From assembly GCA_045661345.1 (NCBI GenBank), contig JAZRFM010000006.1:1-50785 (forward strand): a DNA stretch of 50,785 nucleotides, read 5' to 3'. A program made the position numbers and the translations under genes. The notes under the pieces were generated by a model. That model searched no databases. It was not told the origin of the DNA and saw nothing but the letters and a program-made list of their open reading frames with translations. Source of the DNA: RUG12461 sp045661345 (GTDB taxonomy: Bacteria; Bacillota; Clostridia; Lachnospirales; Lachnospiraceae). Shown in pieces: positions 40,454-48,856 of this stretch (the stretch's first letter is position 1; every line of letters begins with the position of its first letter).

Positions 40454-41134
40454 TCAGCTTTTGCTGGGCATATACGGGATCAGTGCTTCTGCCACACGCA
40501 TGATCGGCATGGTCTGGATCAGGATCTTGCCCGGTCCCTTGACGACGGTGTTGAATAAGCTTTCTCCGCCGAACAGCACGTTTTTCACGCCCTTGATCAC
40601 CATGACATCCATGGTACAGCTCTCGCTCATAGCAGCCAGATACCCCGTGGCAACCACCATCTCCTGTCCGGCTTCCAGATCATACTCCACAACGGATCCG
40701 TTGATCTCCAGGAATGCGGTGCCCTGTCCGGAAAGCTTGCTCATGATAAAGCCTTCTCCGCCGAAGAGCCCTGCCCCCAGCTTCTTCTGAAAGACTGTGG
40801 AAAGCTCCACCCCGGTTTCCGAAGCCAGATATGCACTTTTCTGTACGATCACGGCGTTGCCGGGTGTAATATCAATCGCCCGGATCTCCCCCGGAAAGCT
40901 GGATGTAAAAGCGATGGTGCCGGGACCGCCTTCTGCGGTATATTTCGTCTGGAACATATGCTCATTGGAAAAGGTTCTGGCAAGGGCTTTTCCAAATCCG
41001 CCACCGGTGGTGGTCTCCATCTTCATATTCGGCGTCATCCATGCAAGTCCGCCGCTCTCTGTCACCATCGTCTCGCCGCTCTCCACCTGACATACGACTG
41101 CGGGCAGATTCCCGCCCTTGATCTCATACTTCAT
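40454..41134 (-). CDS. AIM24 / TIGR00266 family protein
   Basis: A 226-residue all-beta protein of the TRAP-like AIM24 family: MKYEIKGGNLPAVVCQVESG, then GGLAWMTPNMKMETTTGGG, PGEIRAIDITPGNAVIVQKS, YLASETGVELSTVFQKKLGA and GLFGGEGFIMSKLSGQGTAF. The residues before the end (LFGGESLFNTVVKGPGKILI) are the most conserved block. Bacterial members are uncharacterised; they are often described as assembly or scaffold proteins. The gene lies upstream of the sigma and export genes behind its own -10 element and has a good ribosome binding site (AGGAGG). Confidence 0.9.
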   Translation of the reverse strand: MKYEIKGGNLPAVVCQVESGETMVTESGGLAWMTPNMKMETTTGGGFGKALARTFSNEHMFQTKYTAEGGPGTIAFTSSFPGEIRAIDITPGNAVIVQKSAYLASETGVELSTVFQKKLGAGLFGGEGFIMSKLSGQGTAFLEINGSVVEYDLEAGQEMVVATGYLAAMSESCTMDVMVIKGVKNVLFGGESLFNTVVKGPGKILIQTMPIMRVAEALIPYMPSKS

Positions 41135-41184
41135 AAGTTTCCTCCTATCTGTCTTTCTTTATGTTGTGTAACCAAAGTACCTAT

Positions 41185-41190
41185 AGTATA
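41185..41190 (-). promoter_or_regulatory. -10 element of the AIM24 gene
   Basis: TATACT on the minus strand lies about 50 nt upstream of the start at 41134. A weak -35 (TTTCAC) sits 16 nt further up. Confidence 0.55.
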
Positions 41191-41279
41191 CCATAAAATG
41201 GGTTATGTGAAACGCTTTTTTGTGAAACAGCGCCGGATTTGATTGCGGGAAGGAAGCGGCATTTCCGGAAGAGAAAAAG

Positions 41280-41507
41280 AAGTGTGCCAATGAAAAATCC
41301 TGTATCCCATGCGCCAAAAATGCCGGCTGCGCCCAGTTGGAGCTGAACGTCGTCGCCGGCAATGAAAAGGCCATCTCCCTGTACCGGAGTCCGGGATTTC
41401 TGGAATCCGGATGCAACCCAAAGGGATTCCTCTCCCGGACAAGCGGTTATCAGGAGCTGGTATCTATGCTGTTGGATTTTTGTGCGCCCTATTCAGCGTC
41501 TCCCTGA
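41280..41507 (+). pseudogene. C-terminal remnant of a GNAT acetyltransferase gene
   Basis: The plus strand reads CAKNAGCAQLELNVVAGNEK, AISLYRSPGFLESGCNPKGF and SGYQELVSMLLDF. This is the usual end of GNAT enzymes (AGCxQLELNVVAxNEKAIxLYxxxGF), with a stop at 41505. There is no start codon or N-terminal part, and the sequence upstream is unrelated. The fragment fills the 355-base gap between the AIM24 gene and the end of the calpain-like gene and overlaps the latter's 3' end on the other strand by 19 bases. Confidence 0.75.
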
Positions 41508-44014
41508 TTCGCCCCGGGCTCCGCGCTTCCGCTCCCGTAGATCTGATTCACATACTTCATGAAATGATTCAGTTCGATCCAGAAGACGCCATTGGTGTCG
41601 GTTTTGTCGGCAACGGCTTCCAGCGTGCCCTGCTTGTTCAGCTTGTAATCCACCGTGAAGGAGGCGAAAGGATTCCGGAGCTTCAGCATCCTGACCCCGT
41701 CTTTTGTCACAGTGGTATTCAGAATGGTATAGGCATGTCTGCCGACCATGCCTTTGCTGATGGATTCCCCGGACAGCGCCGCAGCCTGCTTTTCGGTGTC
41801 CATCTTTGTGCCGCAGCAGACAGACTGTCCCTTGGAGAGCATATCCGTGATCCGGTCAAAGTATCTGACCGCGATTTCATCTTCCTCACCAATCTCATTG
41901 TTCTCGGAAAAATCCTCCATATAAACGAGGTTTTTCGACATCCTGTTCAGAATCGGTATGGAAAATTTGGAGAGGATCTCTACCGCCAGTGCCCGGTCGC
42001 CGTTCAGATAATCCGCGAGAGAACCGTTGGCTGTCGCAATACTCACAAAGAATGCGTCCTTGATTTTCGCACAGTTAACGAGGGTCTTCAGCAAAAACTG
42101 GTAATCGGCAACCGAATTGGTCGTGAGTTCCTGATCCCGCTGCAGTGCTGTATCGATCAGGGTCTTCGGGAACTTCACCAGCGCCGCCAAAGCAGACTGG
42201 ATGGCGCTTTGGATGGCGATTTCATCGGTCGTCCCTATCGCAAGCAGCTTCTTCCTGATCTCTATCTTCGCTGCTTCACATTCCTCTTCCATGCCGATCA
42301 GCTCTTCCTCCGCGACCTTGTACGGCAGTACCTGCTTTTCATCATCCACCACCCTGACGTCGTTTCTGACTTCGATCCTTTCGGGAGCCGTAAGCTGATG
42401 CTTTTCCCTCAGTTCCTTGATTTCCGTCTCTATCCTTGCCTTTGTGGCTCTGTAATCATCGATGTACCCTTTAAGAACCTCATTGTTTTCCGAAAGCATG
42501 ATCAGCATGCCCACGGAAAGACCCATGCTTCTGGCTGTTTCCGTCAAATGATTCTCTTTTTCCGTCAGCTCCTCTTTCAGACGATCAATCCTGGAATCCG
42601 CTTTTCCCTTCTCATTCATACACCTGAGGGCATCCATCAGGATGGCGGAGGGCTTTCTCTTCGTTTTGATCGTCTTCAATTCAATCTTTTCGTCATAAGT
42701 GCCCAGGAGATCCCCCAGTACTTCATTGGAATAACCCCCGTTTGCCACAAAACCAAGGTCAATGGTGTCTCTCTCGATCATTTTCGGAGTCGGAATCACC
42801 ATTTCTCCGGTGTCAGGGTTCTTTACTTTTCTCTCGCGGAAAACAAACCGGTGTTTTGCCCGTGTCTGTTTGAACAGCGCATAAGCTTTTTCCATCACCT
42901 GCACCCACAGGCAGTCCAGAGAACCGTTGACCTTTACGACCTTATCCACCGTCACATACACGGGGCGGCGTCTCTCCGTCATCTCATCTTTTTCAAAAAA
43001 CCGCACCGTAACAGTTCCATCCTCGTGATCCAGCATCATATTCCGGATCTTATCCCCGGGGATGGCCGCAAGAGCCGCGAGAAAATAGCAGTTGCCGGCA
43101 GCACCCTGGCAGATATCCTCCACGCAGGGTCTGTGTGCAAAAAGCGGCTGCTTCTTTTTGTCCACAATGACATCCTTTTCCTGCACATATCTCAGCTGGG
43201 GATCATCATCGTCGGAAGTGGTCTGGATCTTTTTCCCGACCCCGTTCAGCTCTTTGCTGGTATGGGGATCATAGTCCGCCCACTTGCTTTTGGTACGCTC
43301 CTCGTTTGAGGCAAAGGTGCCCTTAATCGTTCCGGAGGTAAGGATCATCTTGTGATAGACATGCTCCAGCTCTTTTGTCACAGCGTCATAGGCTGGCAGC
43401 TTCTTATAGCGCGGGATCACGTCTGCCAGCTGTTTTTTCAGTTTGGCAACGAGCTCATGCTCTTTCTTGATCTTACTGCGGCTGCCGCCGGTGTTGGTCC
43501 AGACCTTAATCGCCCACCATATAATCGAAAGCTTATTCCAGCCGCGCTGGGTGGCATTCTGCCTGGCTGTGGCAGTGATGGAAACATAATCATCCAGGGT
43601 GGACAGTACTTTTTTGATATCGGCAGGGAGTGATTGCTCCTTCCCGTCCTCATCCTTGACCTTCATAGCCTTGATCCTGTACAGATCCAGGACAAAATAG
43701 CCCTTTTCCGCGTTCTTGGCAGGCGCAAGACCCTGGGCCGACTTGTTCAGCTTACGGACATCCTCGATAAAACGGGCTTTTTGAAAAGGTCTCCTTTTTT
43801 TGACCTGGCTTTTTTTTGCCAGGGGCAGGATATTCTGGTCCGCTTCCAGAACAGGAAGATGCTGCCGGTCCTGATTCAAAGGATCCAGCCCCCTATGGAG
43901 AGCGGGGTTTTGATAGGCGTCCGCATTTCGTTGCGCGAAGCCGGATCCCAGCAGCGCCTCCCGATTCCGGTTTTCATTTCTTTGCCTGATATTTAAATAG
44001 TCATAGGAATCCAT
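41489..44014 (-). CDS. Calpain-like (C2 family) cysteine protease, large
   Basis: An 841-residue protein without signal peptide or membrane helix. The calpain catalytic core starts at QGAAGNCYFLAALAAIPG (Gln303, Cys309) and ends with His760 in GRHAYTILNTTV and Asn781 in KLRNPF. The roughly 450 residues between Cys and His are far longer than in classical calpains and include a helical insert (about 465-630, with LKEELTEKENHLTETARSMG). The first 300 residues are basic and match nothing I know. Such proteases in bacteria may be effectors or act in regulated proteolysis. It is followed by the GNAT-remnant gap and the export locus, and preceded 16 bases upstream by a GNAT gene. Confidence 0.75.
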   Translation of the reverse strand: MDSYDYLNIRQRNENRNREALLGSGFAQRNADAYQNPALHRGLDPLNQDRQHLPVLEADQNILPLAKKSQVKKRRPFQKARFIEDVRKLNKSAQGLAPAKNAEKGYFVLDLYRIKAMKVKDEDGKEQSLPADIKKVLSTLDDYVSITATARQNATQRGWNKLSIIWWAIKVWTNTGGSRSKIKKEHELVAKLKKQLADVIPRYKKLPAYDAVTKELEHVYHKMILTSGTIKGTFASNEERTKSKWADYDPHTSKELNGVGKKIQTTSDDDDPQLRYVQEKDVIVDKKKQPLFAHRPCVEDICQGAAGNCYFLAALAAIPGDKIRNMMLDHEDGTVTVRFFEKDEMTERRRPVYVTVDKVVKVNGSLDCLWVQVMEKAYALFKQTRAKHRFVFRERKVKNPDTGEMVIPTPKMIERDTIDLGFVANGGYSNEVLGDLLGTYDEKIELKTIKTKRKPSAILMDALRCMNEKGKADSRIDRLKEELTEKENHLTETARSMGLSVGMLIMLSENNEVLKGYIDDYRATKARIETEIKELREKHQLTAPERIEVRNDVRVVDDEKQVLPYKVAEEELIGMEEECEAAKIEIRKKLLAIGTTDEIAIQSAIQSALAALVKFPKTLIDTALQRDQELTTNSVADYQFLLKTLVNCAKIKDAFFVSIATANGSLADYLNGDRALAVEILSKFSIPILNRMSKNLVYMEDFSENNEIGEEDEIAVRYFDRITDMLSKGQSVCCGTKMDTEKQAAALSGESISKGMVGRHAYTILNTTVTKDGVRMLKLRNPFASFTVDYKLNKQGTLEAVADKTDTNGVFWIELNHFMKYVNQIYGSGSAEPGANQGDAE

Positions 44015-44029
44015 CCATTTACCTCCACG

Positions 44030-45319
44030 CTATGAAGCAATACGATCCAAAGCCGACAGATGATCCAGTTCTCCCGTAAAACCGTCCAGCAGGGTTTTCA
44101 AAAGGGGAGGATCGATCAGCCCGCCCATTTCCGGGTAGACAGTGCGTATGAAGAGATGTTCGTCCTCATCCCTGGAGAAAGAGACGAGGGTACTCTCCTC
44201 CATCCATTTGCCGACTTTTTTCTGATCTTCTTCGGACAGATCCCTGAGAGAAAGATCCGAGATGATGTGCAGATCGTACCCCTCGGCACGCTCCGGATCA
44301 GCTACCTCATAAAAAACGGAAACCGGTCGCTTACCCGCCGGCCGGATCAGATCCAGCTCCGCAGTACCGCCAGCCTCAGTGATTTCGGCTTCATACCCTT
44401 CTCCGAATTCTGCAAGCATCGCCATGAGCCCGTTCAGGCGGGGGATGAGAAGGGCGGACGGGGATATGGAGAAAGCCTCCGGGATATTCACGTCGATGGT
44501 CTTTGACATGACAAGTCCGACGGAGATCTCTTTCTCCTCGTTCTCTCCCGTGATGATCTCCAGAAACTGTCTGATCCCGCCTTCTGCCACGGTGAAATGA
44601 ATGATCTCCTCGATGTCAAAGGTGGTGTAGAGCTGTGAAACAGCCGCATAAAGGAGGCTGTGGTTTGCTGCGGAGTCATAGGTAAAAGAAAGCTCTCTGA
44701 TCATGACCCCTTCCCCGTCGACGGCAGAGACCAGTGCATAGCCCACCACCCTGTCATCCGTCAGGACAAAGGAAAGCTCTTTATCAAAAGGTACTTTGGG
44801 AAGCGCCGCCAGCTGCTCCCTGGGGAGCTTTGCTGCCTGCATCACCCGGAGATTTCTTCCTTTTTCCCCTTTCTTCATCCTGCCCTTCATGTGTTCCAGC
44901 CGCCGGACCAGTTCCTTCAGCGGGATGTCATAGTAGAGCTCCCCTTCTGCCAGCCAGTCATAGCCCTGGGCCTCCAAAAAGCTTTCTGCGCCGTTTTCTT
45001 CCGGAATAACGACTCTGGAGCGGATCTCCCGAAGACCCTGAGAGATCATTTTTTCTTCCAGTGCCTGGCAGAGCATCTGTCCGAGCCCTTGTCCCCGCTG
45101 GCTTTCATCTACACAGATACTGTCCAGAAAGCAGATTCCCTCCTCCTGATAAACACTGTACATCAGCGCTCCGCAGGAAGATGTCCCGTCTTTCACAAGT
45201 CCCAGTGCACCAGCATTTTCGAGACTGATCCTATGCAGATCGTCCTCCGGTAAATAGGGCGAAAATGAGAGGATGTTTTTTTCATGAAGCTCCATAATGG
45301 AATAATCCGATGTTTGCAT
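44030..45319 (-). CDS. GNAT family N-acetyltransferase with an extra C-terminal domain
   Basis: About 429 residues. The GNAT core is in the first 150: SLENAGALGLVKDGTSSCGA, then FLDSICVDESQRGQGLGQML (acetyl-CoA loop QRGQGLG) and AESFLEAQGYDW. The remaining 270 residues contain a second, weaker GNAT-like half (VGYALVSAVDGEGVMIRELS) and an acidic C-terminus. The acceptor is unknown. ATG 45319 has GGAGGA upstream; the frame extension to 45412 lacks a site. It ends 16 bases before the calpain-like gene on the same strand, so the two are likely cotranscribed. Confidence 0.8.
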   Translation of the reverse strand: MQTSDYSIMELHEKNILSFSPYLPEDDLHRISLENAGALGLVKDGTSSCGALMYSVYQEEGICFLDSICVDESQRGQGLGQMLCQALEEKMISQGLREIRSRVVIPEENGAESFLEAQGYDWLAEGELYYDIPLKELVRRLEHMKGRMKKGEKGRNLRVMQAAKLPREQLAALPKVPFDKELSFVLTDDRVVGYALVSAVDGEGVMIRELSFTYDSAANHSLLYAAVSQLYTTFDIEEIIHFTVAEGGIRQFLEIITGENEEKEISVGLVMSKTIDVNIPEAFSISPSALLIPRLNGLMAMLAEFGEGYEAEITEAGGTAELDLIRPAGKRPVSVFYEVADPERAEGYDLHIISDLSLRDLSEEDQKKVGKWMEESTLVSFSRDEDEHLFIRTVYPEMGGLIDPPLLKTLLDGFTGELDHLSALDRIAS

Positions 45320-45421
45320 CTCATTCCTCCAAAAAATGATTACTGCCTGCCTTACAAGTGCCATTCTTACTATTATACGATACAAAAGAGGATCTGGCAG
45401 AACGGACCTCAATCCTTTCCG

Positions 45422-46381
45422 TCAATGAACCGCATCACCGGCAGGCGTCTTTTCAAAAAGCCTGATGCATAACGGGACGACAAACATCACAAAGAACATC
45501 TGGATCAGGCAGGATACCATGGTGCCTCCGGGTCCGGGAATCCCGTTCTTTAAGAGCGGCATCACGACATGGCTGAGGGCATAGTACCCAAGCAGTCCCG
45601 TAACCAGCCTTGTGGCTCTTGTCACCATGGGAACGTCCGTGGAAAAACGAACCAGCCGCCTTTCCAGAACCCAGCCCACAAAAAATCCAATGCACCAGCC
45701 TACTCCCTTATAGGTGTCATTTGCCATTTTGGCTCCGTCCACCAAGAGTTTTCCTGCCGCATCATAATCCTCCGGATAGGGTTTGACCGCTGCAAAAACC
45801 GCAACCGCAACGGCGATCCCGATGCCGATCAGCATCACCGGGATATCCCTTTTCGGATTCTTTTCAACCCACTCCAGAAGCTTCATGGTGAGCCACATCA
45901 CAAGGGTTCCCACCAGGGCTCCCGTGATAACATCCTGGGGGGTATGCACACCCAGGAAGTTCCGGCTGAGGGGAATGAGAAAAAGGATGATCACCGACAC
46001 GATCCGTATCGTCCGTCCCAGCTCCTTCCGGATTGCCATTCCGCCGAAGAGAGACCCTGCATTGGCACTGTGTCCGCTGGGAAAAGAATAGCCTGTGGCA
46101 GTCTCTTTGGCATTGATTTCCGGTATGATCCTTGGATCTCTGATCCAGGGACGGTAGACACAGGCCATCACCTTCAACAGACCGTTCACCACCCTGTTGC
46201 CTGTCCAGCCCATCAAAAAATAGGTGCCGAATTCCTTGCTCACGCACCAGTAAACGATGGCCATGATGATCAGCACCGTATTCATTTCCCCGATAAAGCT
46301 CATTTTCGTAAAGAAATCCGTGAAAATGCCGCCGATACTGTTTCTGAAATTCTGCCAGACCAGTAGTATCTCAATATCCAT
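45422..46381 (-). CDS. PAP2-family membrane phosphatase
   Basis: A 319-residue protein with about eight membrane helices. The three phosphatase motifs are KVMACVYRPW (C1), YSFPSGHSAN (C2) and SRNFLGVHTPQD (C3). It probably dephosphorylates a lipid such as undecaprenyl diphosphate or phosphatidic acid at the membrane. A longer C-terminal membrane part (about 195-319) goes beyond the minimal PAP2 domain. GAGGAATAAC precedes the ATG. It lies 100 bases upstream of the GNAT gene on the same strand. Confidence 0.9.
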   Translation of the reverse strand: MDIEILLVWQNFRNSIGGIFTDFFTKMSFIGEMNTVLIIMAIVYWCVSKEFGTYFLMGWTGNRVVNGLLKVMACVYRPWIRDPRIIPEINAKETATGYSFPSGHSANAGSLFGGMAIRKELGRTIRIVSVIILFLIPLSRNFLGVHTPQDVITGALVGTLVMWLTMKLLEWVEKNPKRDIPVMLIGIGIAVAVAVFAAVKPYPEDYDAAGKLLVDGAKMANDTYKGVGWCIGFFVGWVLERRLVRFSTDVPMVTRATRLVTGLLGYYALSHVVMPLLKNGIPGPGGTMVSCLIQMFFVMFVVPLCIRLFEKTPAGDAVH

Positions 46382-46476
46382 ATGATGTTATTCCTCCTGT
46401 TTTTTATTGTATTCTTCCATGAGTCTTTCTATCTGACACAGATGCACTGTGCATTTTTCAGGTTGTGGTTGGTGGC

Positions 46477-47622
46477 TTAATTCCGCCCGGAGGAGAATTC
46501 CTCCGTCCACCGAAACGTTCCCGTTTTCTTCACATCTTCCCCGTAGATCGTCTTAAAATCATCCCTCATGGAGACCACGTTGAAGCCCAGACTCTCCCAT
46601 TTCGTTCTGAGTTCCTCTGCCTTTTCGGGATTTCCGTAATCGCGCACGTCATCATCTGCGATCAGCATGAAAGCCGCACTCTTATACGGGTTGTCCGTGA
46701 TGGTGTACAGATGCATACTCTGGTCACCGCTGGAATTTCCGAAGGACAGCACCGGCTTCTGACCGATCTCTTCCGCGATGGCGGAGACCTTGTTCATTTT
46801 CTCATTTTTCTCGGAAACACGGTCGGTTCGGATCACCTGATCCTCCGGAGTCAGCTGATAACGAAGACCTGCCTCCCCCTTCTGAGCGTCTGCCTCCAGC
46901 GCCACGTCCGTACCGATAATCTGGCTCTCCGGGATATCCAGATAATCCCTCACAATCGCCCGGCAGGTATCGCGGTCACTCCCACTGCAGACATAGACCG
47001 TAAAATCATTTGCCTGCAAATATTCAACCGCCTCCACCATGGGCAGGAAGAAGGAATTGCCATAGAGCATACCGGTGAATCCATCGGCCTCCTGCATCAG
47101 CACATCCGTCACGTAGTCAGAAAATTCCTGCTGTGTCATGCCCTCGAATACCCTTGCATATTCCTTTGTATGTTCGTCGATCATCTCCGCCGTATAGGCA
47201 TTGGTAAGGCCGGCATCCCGGATCTCTTCCGCCAGTCTGACCTGCTCCGCAGTCGGCTCAAAGTCCGGATCCTTCAGCACTCGCCATTCATAAAGATAGC
47301 AGACAAAATAGGTGGGATAAAGCTCCGCGACAAGCGTCCCGTCCATATCAAATACGGCGATCCGGTTTTCCGTCGGAATAAAATTCGGGCTGTTCTCGTC
47401 CGTAACATCCTTCACAAAAGCCATTAACTTCTCTTTTGCCTCACATCCGTCTGTCCACTGAGACAGGGGATCCCCGGAAATATCCGCTGTTTCCCCCGGT
47501 GTCCCCGGCTCCGGCGCTTTCGTTACCGTAACACAGAGCAATACTGTCATAACAAGTGCAGCGATGACCGCAAAGATCGCAACCGTTTTCCAGATTGTCA
47601 GGGTGTTCTTTTTTTCTTCCAT
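46477..47622 (-). CDS. Membrane-anchored HAD-family phosphatase
   Basis: About 381 residues. One N-terminal membrane helix (IWKTVAIFAVIAALVMTVLL) is followed by an extracytoplasmic HAD domain: motif I FDMDGTLVAEL, motif II VYVCSGSDRDTCRAIV and motif IV SFGNSSGDQSMHLYTI, with KP (EIGQKP) as motif III. The long cap between motifs I and II resembles phosphoserine-phosphatase-like lipid or choline phosphatases. It likely removes phosphate from an extracellular small molecule. AAGGAA precedes ATG 47622. It stands alone, about 95 bases upstream of the PAP2 gene on the same strand. Confidence 0.85.
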   Translation of the reverse strand: MEEKKNTLTIWKTVAIFAVIAALVMTVLLCVTVTKAPEPGTPGETADISGDPLSQWTDGCEAKEKLMAFVKDVTDENSPNFIPTENRIAVFDMDGTLVAELYPTYFVCYLYEWRVLKDPDFEPTAEQVRLAEEIRDAGLTNAYTAEMIDEHTKEYARVFEGMTQQEFSDYVTDVLMQEADGFTGMLYGNSFFLPMVEAVEYLQANDFTVYVCSGSDRDTCRAIVRDYLDIPESQIIGTDVALEADAQKGEAGLRYQLTPEDQVIRTDRVSEKNEKMNKVSAIAEEIGQKPVLSFGNSSGDQSMHLYTITDNPYKSAAFMLIADDDVRDYGNPEKAEELRTKWESLGFNVVSMRDDFKTIYGEDVKKTGTFRWTEEFSSGRN

Positions 47623-47659
47623 ATGCTTTTCCTTCTTATGGAAATGATATCGTGAGCGA

Positions 47660-47755
47660 ATTTCATTCATTCACTTTGCGCGAATTGCGAGCTGCTGAAC
47701 GCCGCATTCCTATTACGATTGTGCGCACGAACTGCTTATATGCCTCCGTTTCTGG
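47660..47755. repeat. Dispersed intergenic repeat, copy 2 (diverged)
   Basis: The 340-base gap before the Phd gene holds sequence related to 672-765, for example ctgaacgccgcattcctatt and acgattgtgcgcacgaactg. The sharp palindrome of copy 1 is degenerate here. The rest of the gap has two short direct repeats (AAATGTCAC) and no gene. Confidence 0.4.
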
Positions 47756-47882
47756 TAACAATTATGCCACGTATCACTGTAAATGTCACTCGAAATGTCA
47801 CCCTAGGAGGCGGTCTTTCCTGTTAAACATATGCGATTGGCCTTTTCTCAGCCTCCTTTTCATGAATGCTTGTTCTTCTGCT

Positions 47883-47945
47883 TGAATTTTCACCCTCCCC
47901 GGCTTATACTGTAGTTACAGTAACTACAGTGGTCACATTGACCAC
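47883..47945 (+). promoter_or_regulatory. Promoter and two operators of the Phd-PIN toxin-antitoxin operon
   Basis: TTGAAT (47883-47888) and TATACT (47905-47910) are 16 nt apart. They are followed by two palindromes sharing one base: CTGTAGTTA-CAG-TAACTACAG (47909-47929) and GTGGTCA-CAT-TGACCAC (47929-47945). This is a typical site for autorepression by the antitoxin. Confidence 0.75.
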
Positions 47946-47965
47946 ATCGCGAAGGGGTGATATAG

Positions 47966-48214
47966 ATGATGATGGTAAATGTAAGAGAGGCGAAAATGGA
48001 TCTCTCAAAGCTTATGCGGCTTATTGAAAGCAAACGGGAGGATGAAATCCAGATTGCAAGAAATGGAAAGCCGGTAGTCAAAATGACTCTCGTAAACCCC
48101 GTGTCTGCGTCCAAACGGATCGGTGTTGCCGAAGGCAGGTTCGAGGTTCCCGATGATCTTGACGTCGGAAGTGAAGATATCGCCGCTATGCTCACGGGAG
48201 GTGATCTGTTTTGA
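47966..48214 (+). CDS. Phd/YefM-family antitoxin
   Basis: An 82-residue protein. The Phd/YefM DNA-binding domain is MVNVREAKMDLSKLMRLIES then EIQIARNGKPVVKMTLV. The acidic C-terminus (FEVPDDLDVGSEDIAAMLTG) would occupy the toxin's active site. AAGGGG lies 8 nt before ATG 47966; two more in-frame ATGs follow at once. Its stop overlaps the toxin start (TTGA), so the pair is translationally coupled. Confidence 0.9.
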   Translation: MMMVNVREAKMDLSKLMRLIESKREDEIQIARNGKPVVKMTLVNPVSASKRIGVAEGRFEVPDDLDVGSEDIAAMLTGGDLF

Positions 48215-48615
48215 ATATCCTTCTGGACACCCATATCATAATCTGGGCTATCAGTAACCACCGCAACCTTCCCGATCGGGCGCGGGAACTGATCTCCGAC
48301 CCGGATAACAACATCTTTTTCAGTTCGGTTTCCACATGGGAGGTTCTTCTGAAAAAGGACAGCCCCAAAAATAACCTGACCCTTACTCCCGAGGAATTCG
48401 TCGAGTACTGCGAGGAATCCGGCTATTACCAGCTTAACATGAAATCAAAGCATATTCTTGAAGCCGCAGCCCTTGATATCTCCAAGGTAGATAAGGAACA
48501 CAGGGATCCTTTCGACCGCATCCTTCTTGCGCAGGCAAAAGCTGAAAACTACTCATTCCTGACCCACGACAGCAGGCTTCCGCTATACAATGAAAGCTGC
48601 GTGATCAAGGTCTGA
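48211..48615 (+). CDS. PIN-domain toxin (VapC-like ribonuclease)
   Basis: A 134-residue PIN protein. The acidic active-site residues lie in MNILLDTHIIIWAI (Asp6), SVSTWEVLLKK (Glu) and RDPFDRILLAQA (Asp), with a final Asp in FLTHDSRLPLY. It should cleave specific RNAs, as VapC toxins cleave tRNA or rRNA. It starts at TTG 48211 inside the antitoxin stop. Unlike the PIN genes at 2487 and the BrnT gene at 49977, it is intact. Confidence 0.9.
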   Translation: MNILLDTHIIIWAISNHRNLPDRARELISDPDNNIFFSSVSTWEVLLKKDSPKNNLTLTPEEFVEYCEESGYYQLNMKSKHILEAAALDISKVDKEHRDPFDRILLAQAKAENYSFLTHDSRLPLYNESCVIKV

Positions 48616-48721
48616 CAATTCAGACTTTATACTGCACTGTTCATCCTGTCTTTGACGGGATGGGACGAGATGACCGTGGACGCCGTTATATCACCGCTTA
48701 CTTTACAACAGGACCAGAAAC

Positions 48722-48752
48722 GGAAAAACCCCTCCCCGAATGGGAAGGGGTA
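48722..48752 (-). terminator. Terminator after the Fic gene
   Basis: On the minus strand ACCCCTTCCC pairs with GGGGAGGGGT and is followed by TTTTTCC, about 105 bases past the Fic stop. The plus strand across it (48622-48765) also reads as an open frame, discussed under rejected items. Confidence 0.8.
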
Positions 48753-48856
48753 CTCGTCCCAGTATGATTCTTCCAAATACGCATCTACTGTCTCCGTCCG
48801 TACTCCAATAAGGAGTCACCCGGCAGATCTACACGGTCACTCCAATAGTCTTCTGC

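Noticed and set aside
41411..43309. 632-codon plus-strand frame opposite the calpain-like gene
   Set aside because: Only its first codons overlap the GNAT remnant region, in another frame; the rest is antisense to the protease gene, and no motif is seen.
48622..48765. Plus-strand frame (HPVFDGMGRDDRGRRYITAY, ending GVLVPV) after the PIN toxin gene
   Set aside because: It reads smoothly and could be a C-terminal remnant, but it has no start, no family I can name, and its end coincides with the terminator of the Fic gene.
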